This document shows positions 60,972-64,000 of a DNA stretch of 64,000 bases, piece by piece. The notes beneath the pieces were generated by a model, which made no database searches, was not told the DNA's origin, and saw only the letters and a list, made by a program, of their open reading frames with translations. Where the stretch lies: the IMG/VR virus record IMGVR_UViG_3300046692_000091, positions 62,001-126,000 of that record, one strand, 5' to 3'. Both the position numbers and the translations under genes were made by a program. Numbering within the stretch: position 1 is the stretch's first letter; each line of letters starts with the position of its first letter. This stretch comes from a virus.

Positions 60972-61229
60972 ATGGTAGTTCGTGAATTCAAAAAGGATGA
61001 ATGGATAGATGACAAGCCTCGCACATTGCAAGTCTTTTCCGTCACCAAAGATTTTGTTACCTTCCAGTCAAAGTATCCTATCTCAGCTGGGATGTTGCAA
61101 TGGTTTACGGATAGTGGTTGGGAACTCCATGTCCCACCGGTATCAACTTCCCCCTCTTATCGAGATTGGAATGTGATGTTCATTTTCACATTTAAAAGAA
61201 TTCCTCAGGATAAACCCCATGCCTCTTAA
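60972..61229 (+). CDS. Unknown small protein, 85 residues
   Basis: Start at ATG 60972 with TAGGAG upstream; the longer frame from 60909 would run through the hairpin. Beta-rich with several Trp/Phe (FVTFQSKYPISAGMLQWFTDSGWELHVPP). No family recognised. Overlaps the next gene by 11 bases. Confidence 0.6.
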   Translation: MVVREFKKDEWIDDKPRTLQVFSVTKDFVTFQSKYPISAGMLQWFTDSGWELHVPPVSTSPSYRDWNVMFIFTFKRIPQDKPHAS

Positions 61230-61620
61230 ATGTACACCTGTCCAACAGCTTTACATAAGTGTTCTAGATGCTTTCAATAAGCGTCTGCTAGACAACGAAA
61301 ACATCAGTTACTTCATTACTGATCGGGGCTATAAGTTTACCTCCGATTTAGATCGCCGCTTTATCTCCGTATCCCCTGCCACTAAGAGTGGCCATGTGGT
61401 ATTCGAATTTGGTGATAGTGAAGTCAGTTGGGTGCACAACGTACTTTGTGTTTGGGGTATCGACACAACAGCTGAATCGATTGCTAGCAGAATGCATAGT
61501 TGGTTCTTCCAGGATGATGGGTTCATGTTTAACGTTCCAGTAAACGGTGAGTTACCCGCACACTCGGTTAGTCGTCTAAAGGGGATGCATTCCCGTGGTC
61601 CAGTTAAGGGGTCAATGTGA
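61219..61620 (+). CDS. Unknown protein, 133 residues
   Basis: AGGATAAACCCC precedes the ATG. Mixed alpha/beta, His/Trp-containing (SGHVVFEFGDSEVSWVHNVLCVW). Overlaps both neighbours and is coupled to the secreted protein downstream by GTGA. No family recognised. Confidence 0.6.
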   Translation: MPLKCTPVQQLYISVLDAFNKRLLDNENISYFITDRGYKFTSDLDRRFISVSPATKSGHVVFEFGDSEVSWVHNVLCVWGIDTTAESIASRMHSWFFQDDGFMFNVPVNGELPAHSVSRLKGMHSRGPVKGSM

Positions 61621-62297
61621 ATCCTGTTCGTATTGTAATCGCTTTGTTCATGTTGATGTTTGCCTGGACAGTACAAGCAACTGAGCCGCTGCGTTATGTG
61701 GGGGTTCCAGTATTCTACTCGAAGTTTGTACCAAAGATTGCACCATGTACATTTAACCCAGGATCTAGTTATGGTTTCTGTGGTTGGATGTTATACCCGG
61801 AAGAGGGTGAGGTTGGTGTAGCTACTATAGACAACAAAGTAAAGGAAGCGTTCTTCATTCGCCTTTATGATGAAGTTGTTTGTGTGGATTCTGTCTGCGC
61901 AACTAACTATGGTGAACCCCGTGGTGAGATCGACAGTAAAGGAACATCGTATTGGTACGTACCAAAAGGTTTCTATTTAACTAAATTAGCAGGGGCAATC
62001 AATGCTGTCAAATATGGTAATGGTCCACTGGCTGACAAATACCCCATCAGGGCCGTTAAGATTCTCCCTGAGTATGATGACATGCCCGACGGTAAGTATG
62101 TACCGGAAGATGAAGATAGCCTCTCATACGACGTCTGGTGTAATGTCGCCAACGAATGTAGTTACATGGGTCGAGTGATGCCTTTCGCAGACCTTCGGAA
62201 ATATGTACCCCCTCGCATGACCCTATACTGCGATAACCGCTTCTGCTTTAATGAAGACCAGCGTGTTGCTGGCATCAATCCAAAATCGACTCTCTAG
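61617..62297 (+). CDS. Secreted Cys-rich protein with signal peptide, 226 residues
   Basis: GTG start overlapping the previous stop, with AAGGGG upstream. A clear signal peptide (PVRIVIALFMLMFAWTVQA) would be cut after residue 21. The mature part has eight Cys as four close pairs (C-x10-C, CVDSVC, CNVANEC, CDNRFC), which suggests disulfides formed in the periplasm. No catalytic motif recognised. A periplasmic phage product could alter the envelope, block other phages or take part in lysis. It is followed by a membrane protein gene after 9 bases. Confidence 0.65.
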   Translation: MNPVRIVIALFMLMFAWTVQATEPLRYVGVPVFYSKFVPKIAPCTFNPGSSYGFCGWMLYPEEGEVGVATIDNKVKEAFFIRLYDEVVCVDSVCATNYGEPRGEIDSKGTSYWYVPKGFYLTKLAGAINAVKYGNGPLADKYPIRAVKILPEYDDMPDGKYVPEDEDSLSYDVWCNVANECSYMGRVMPFADLRKYVPPRMTLYCDNRFCFNEDQRVAGINPKSTL

Positions 62298-62306
62298 AGA
62301 ACCAAC

Positions 62307-62654
62307 ATGGACGCCCTGCTCGCCATTGCCCCGTATTTCGAACTTTTCTTTCTGCTGTGTATTGGTCATGCTCTTACTGACTTTGCTTTAATGAGTCAGT
62401 GGATGCGTGAGGACACAGATAACCATCCCTACAGTTTTGCTTTACCTGCACACAGTTTGATCAGTGCATTGCCGGTGTACGTGGTAACAGGGTCCGTAGT
62501 TCTCGCGTTGGCAGAAACGATCAGTCACTTCGTAATCGATTGGATGGCTCTCAGTGGGCGTATCGATGGATGGCAGAATCAATTACTGTTGATCAGTACC
62601 AAGGTTATTTGGGTTGGACTGCTTGCTTTAGAACTTCCATTCCTAATGGAATAA
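62307..62654 (+). CDS. DUF3307-like membrane protein
   Basis: This 115-residue protein has about three hydrophobic segments and the two conserved parts of DUF3307: GHALTDFALMSQWM (His21, Asp25) and ISHFVIDWMA. DUF3307 occurs in bacteria and phages; its function is not known. AGAG lies before ATG. It is coupled with the secreted protein upstream, so both may act on the host envelope. Confidence 0.65.
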   Translation: MDALLAIAPYFELFFLLCIGHALTDFALMSQWMREDTDNHPYSFALPAHSLISALPVYVVTGSVVLALAETISHFVIDWMALSGRIDGWQNQLLLISTKVIWVGLLALELPFLME

Positions 62655-62660
62655 ACATAA

Positions 62661-62678
62661 GCCTCCCTTCGGGGAGGT
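62661..62678 (+). terminator. UUCG-tetraloop hairpin with adjacent TATG
   Basis: Seven-pair stem GCCTCCC/GGGAGGT (G-T at the base), loop TTCG. CATA one base before (62656-62659), TATG two bases after (62681-62684). An early promoter follows at 62715. Confidence 0.8.
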
Positions 62679-62714
62679 ATTATGCTATTTCTTTTATTCA
62701 AACCTTTTATAAGG

Positions 62715-62730
62715 CTATATTACTTTCCTG
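62715..62730 (+). promoter_or_regulatory. Early promoter CTATATTAC-N5-TG
   Basis: TATATTAC at 62716-62723, C before and TG at 62729-62730, with AT-rich upstream DNA. It lies 31 bases before the ATG at 62762. Confidence 0.75.
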
Positions 62731-62761
62731 ACAATCAGTCAAAAAAGCTAAGGAGCTTCAC

Positions 62762-63100
62762 ATGAGTTTTGTTAAAACCAGCGTTACCCTGGCAATCGGT
62801 GCCGTGCTCGGCGTAGCACTAAAATACGCCAAAGATTTCAATGATGGTCGTAAGACTGTCACCCATCATAGTGCGAGATATCGCGCTATGTTGGAAGCCT
62901 CCCTACCGGGCTTAAGGGTAGATGCAGATCTTGACGGCGGTGACGCTGCTAAGATCTGGGAGCAGGGCGTCTCCTCGATTGTCTTCGGACAATTTTTCGG
63001 GGAGGCGGATGCAACCCGTTATCCGATCTGGGTTAAAGATCGGATTGGTGAAGAGCTTGAGGCTCTTTATCACGAATTCAAAGTTTACAAGCCAGCATAA
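62762..63100 (+). CDS. Early-type protein with N-terminal membrane anchor, 112 residues
   Basis: AAGGAG before ATG. Residues 6-22 (TSVTLAIGAVLGVALKY) form a probable membrane anchor, followed by a charged soluble domain (ARYRAMLEASLPGLRVDADLDGGDAAKIWEQG...). Alone between an early promoter and a hairpin. No family recognised. Confidence 0.6.
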   Translation: MSFVKTSVTLAIGAVLGVALKYAKDFNDGRKTVTHHSARYRAMLEASLPGLRVDADLDGGDAAKIWEQGVSSIVFGQFFGEADATRYPIWVKDRIGEELEALYHEFKVYKPA

Positions 63101-63106
63101 ATAACT

Positions 63107-63126
63107 GCCTACCCTTCGGGGTAGGC
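63107..63126 (+). terminator. UUCG-tetraloop hairpin followed by T run
   Basis: Eight-pair stem GCCTACCC/GGGTAGGC, loop TTCG. A run of 11 T lies ten bases downstream (63137-63147). CATA overlaps the preceding stop (63096-63099). No TATG. Confidence 0.85.
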
Positions 63127-63207
63127 TTCATCCTTATTTTTTTTTTTGTTCGCTATTCATGTTCAATCCCATGTAGCATATAAGAAACCCCATTAAAGGA
63201 GGGGGTC

Positions 63208-63690
63208 ATGGTTATCACGCACAATACCGTTGCAGAGATCGATGAGCAAACGCTTACCGGTTTGCCAATTGGATATTACGGAAAAGCAGATGACTTAACT
63301 GCTATTCCGCGGATGCTGGGCGATTGGAACATTCGCACTATTGGGGATACACGTTGCCCAGGTACTGGGTACATTGTCTCTGTGCCATCAAATGCCAGAA
63401 CTCGTGTTATCTACATAGAGGGGCGGATAACGTGGCTTAAAGCGCTAGGGTTTACACAGGAGCTTGCTGTACGTTATATCCGTGCCAGTATGGTAGTGAG
63501 TCGAAAGTGGGATCACGAAGTAGCATTGTTTGTTTTGAACAACATCAAAATAGATGAGTTTGTGTTAGACCTAATGTTGTATAGCAACAACCCTAAAAAG
63601 GTTGGTGAGCAACATGACATCTATACACGAAGCCCTCGTGGGAAAGTGTTAGCGGGATGTCAGATCCTGAAAAACATTATATCACTATAA
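63208..63690 (+). CDS. Unknown protein, 160 residues
   Basis: Strong AAAGGAGGGGG site before ATG. Soluble, mixed alpha/beta (GYYGKADDLTAIPRMLGDWNIRTIGDTRCPGTGYIVSVP; YIEGRITWLKALGFTQELAVRYI). Transcribed as a single unit between hairpins. No family recognised. Confidence 0.6.
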   Translation: MVITHNTVAEIDEQTLTGLPIGYYGKADDLTAIPRMLGDWNIRTIGDTRCPGTGYIVSVPSNARTRVIYIEGRITWLKALGFTQELAVRYIRASMVVSRKWDHEVALFVLNNIKIDEFVLDLMLYSNNPKKVGEQHDIYTRSPRGKVLAGCQILKNIISL

Positions 63691-63694
63691 ATAG

Positions 63695-63712
63695 GTCTCC
63701 CTTCGGGGAGGC
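63695..63712 (+). terminator. UUCG-tetraloop hairpin
   Basis: Seven-pair stem GTCTCCC/GGGAGGC with one G-T pair, loop TTCG, followed by TTTATTTTG. No TATG directly after. Confidence 0.75.
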
Positions 63713-63763
63713 TTTATTTTGCCTCCTTATTAATATGATCAATATTTTATCAAGAGAATATAA

Positions 63764-64000
63764 ATGGCCAACCACTTCATAGATTGCGAATTTGAAGACT
63801 CCACTCGTACGCTATTGTCACTCGCTATTGTAAGCGAATGCGGACAACGCGAGTTTTACGAAGTTCTACCTTATTCGCAGACACAAGAACAATGGGTATG
63901 TGAAAACGTAATCCCTATCTTGCAGAAAGCACCAATCACATATGAACAGTTCCAGGCTAAACTGGAAACATACATGCACCAATTCCCTGGCATGACCATC
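63764..64000 (+). CDS. RNase AS/DnaQ-like DEDD exonuclease, 3'-truncated by window edge
   Basis: The 79 visible residues start HFIDCEFEDSTRTLLSLAI, with Asp7 and Glu9 of the first exonuclease motif, then GQREFYEV and WVCENVIPIL. This closely follows the pattern of RNase AS-type 3'-5' exoribonucleases (DTEF-x-ED...LISIG, GREYYAV, W...NVLP). The family removes 3' ends of RNA or DNA. The rest of the gene lies beyond the window, so the other catalytic Asp residues cannot be checked. AGAG precedes ATG. Confidence 0.65.
   Translation, partial: MANHFIDCEFEDSTRTLLSLAIVSECGQREFYEVLPYSQTQEQWVCENVIPILQKAPITYEQFQAKLETYMHQFPGMTI

Noticed and set aside
1-64000. Every isolated TATG as a late promoter
   Set aside because: A four-base word occurs by chance hundreds of times in 64 kb, often overlapping start codons. 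Only those at fixed distance from hairpins are considered meaningful.
1-64000. tRNA genes, CRISPR arrays, insertion sequences, integrase or attachment sites
   Set aside because: I looked through the intergenic gaps on both strands and saw no cloverleaf, regularly spaced repeat, transposase or integrase motif. A tRNA search program could still find something missed by eye.

Overview
This window is part of a jumbo myovirus genome of the phiKZ type (nucleus-forming jumbo phages such as phiKZ, 201phi2-1 and phiPA3, mostly of Pseudomonas). The strongest signs are subunits of a phage multisubunit RNA polymerase: a beta-prime N-terminal protein with the ADFDGD catalytic motif, a beta protein with the GDKGVV motif, and a separate small beta C-terminal piece. 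Supporting signs are a prohead protease next to the polymerase genes, a very large virion protein with a transglycosylase domain, a family of inner-body-like proteins, and early promoters of the TATATTAC type described for phiKZ. The host cannot be fixed from the sequence; a Pseudomonas-like Gram-negative host is my inference.

Layout. 1-10110 (+): the 3' part of a repeat-rich tail fibre, a DUF4376-like protein, then eight related virion/fibre proteins arranged as two tandem four-gene cassettes (ABCD-ABCD). 10156-14585 (-): the polymerase beta C-terminal fragment, a DUF488-like protein, several unknowns and a UvsX/RecA-like recombinase. 14687-18232: a probable virion protein (+), then RNase H and a candidate spanin pair (-). 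18431-25747 (+): virion and inner-body proteins, four of them paralogous with prohead-protease-like cleavage motifs. 25789-26922 (-): central spike and PAAR tip. 27005-29497 (+): SbcC-like ATPase. 29629-35608 (mostly +): small early-type genes, including a run of tiny membrane proteins. 35658-45466 (-): the morphogenesis/polymerase block (prohead protease, virion proteins, beta, beta-prime). 45520-54553 (+): the giant transglycosylase virion protein and another large virion protein. 54628-64000 (+): many short, tightly coupled genes under early-type promoters, with thymidylate kinase, a secreted Cys-rich protein, a DUF3307-like membrane protein and, at the window end, a truncated RNase AS-like exonuclease.

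How it works together. The split polymerase is most likely the virion RNA polymerase injected with the DNA, which would read the CTATATTAC-N5-TG early promoters seen before the small genes. The protease would mature the inner-body proteins and the head. Spike, PAAR tip and transglycosylase would act in envelope penetration, and the candidate spanins in exit. UvsX, RNase H, SbcC and thymidylate kinase serve DNA metabolism.

Transcription punctuation is distinctive. About 20 short GC-rich hairpins, many with UUCG tetraloops, separate gene groups. Fifteen of them are followed after only 1-3 bases by TATG, the reported phiKZ late-promoter core, and many are preceded by the mirror-image CATA. No tRNA, CRISPR array, insertion sequence or integrase was seen. 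No gene-free stretch exceeds 300 bases; the longest are 18233-18430 (structured leader) and 29498-29628 (hairpins plus an early promoter).
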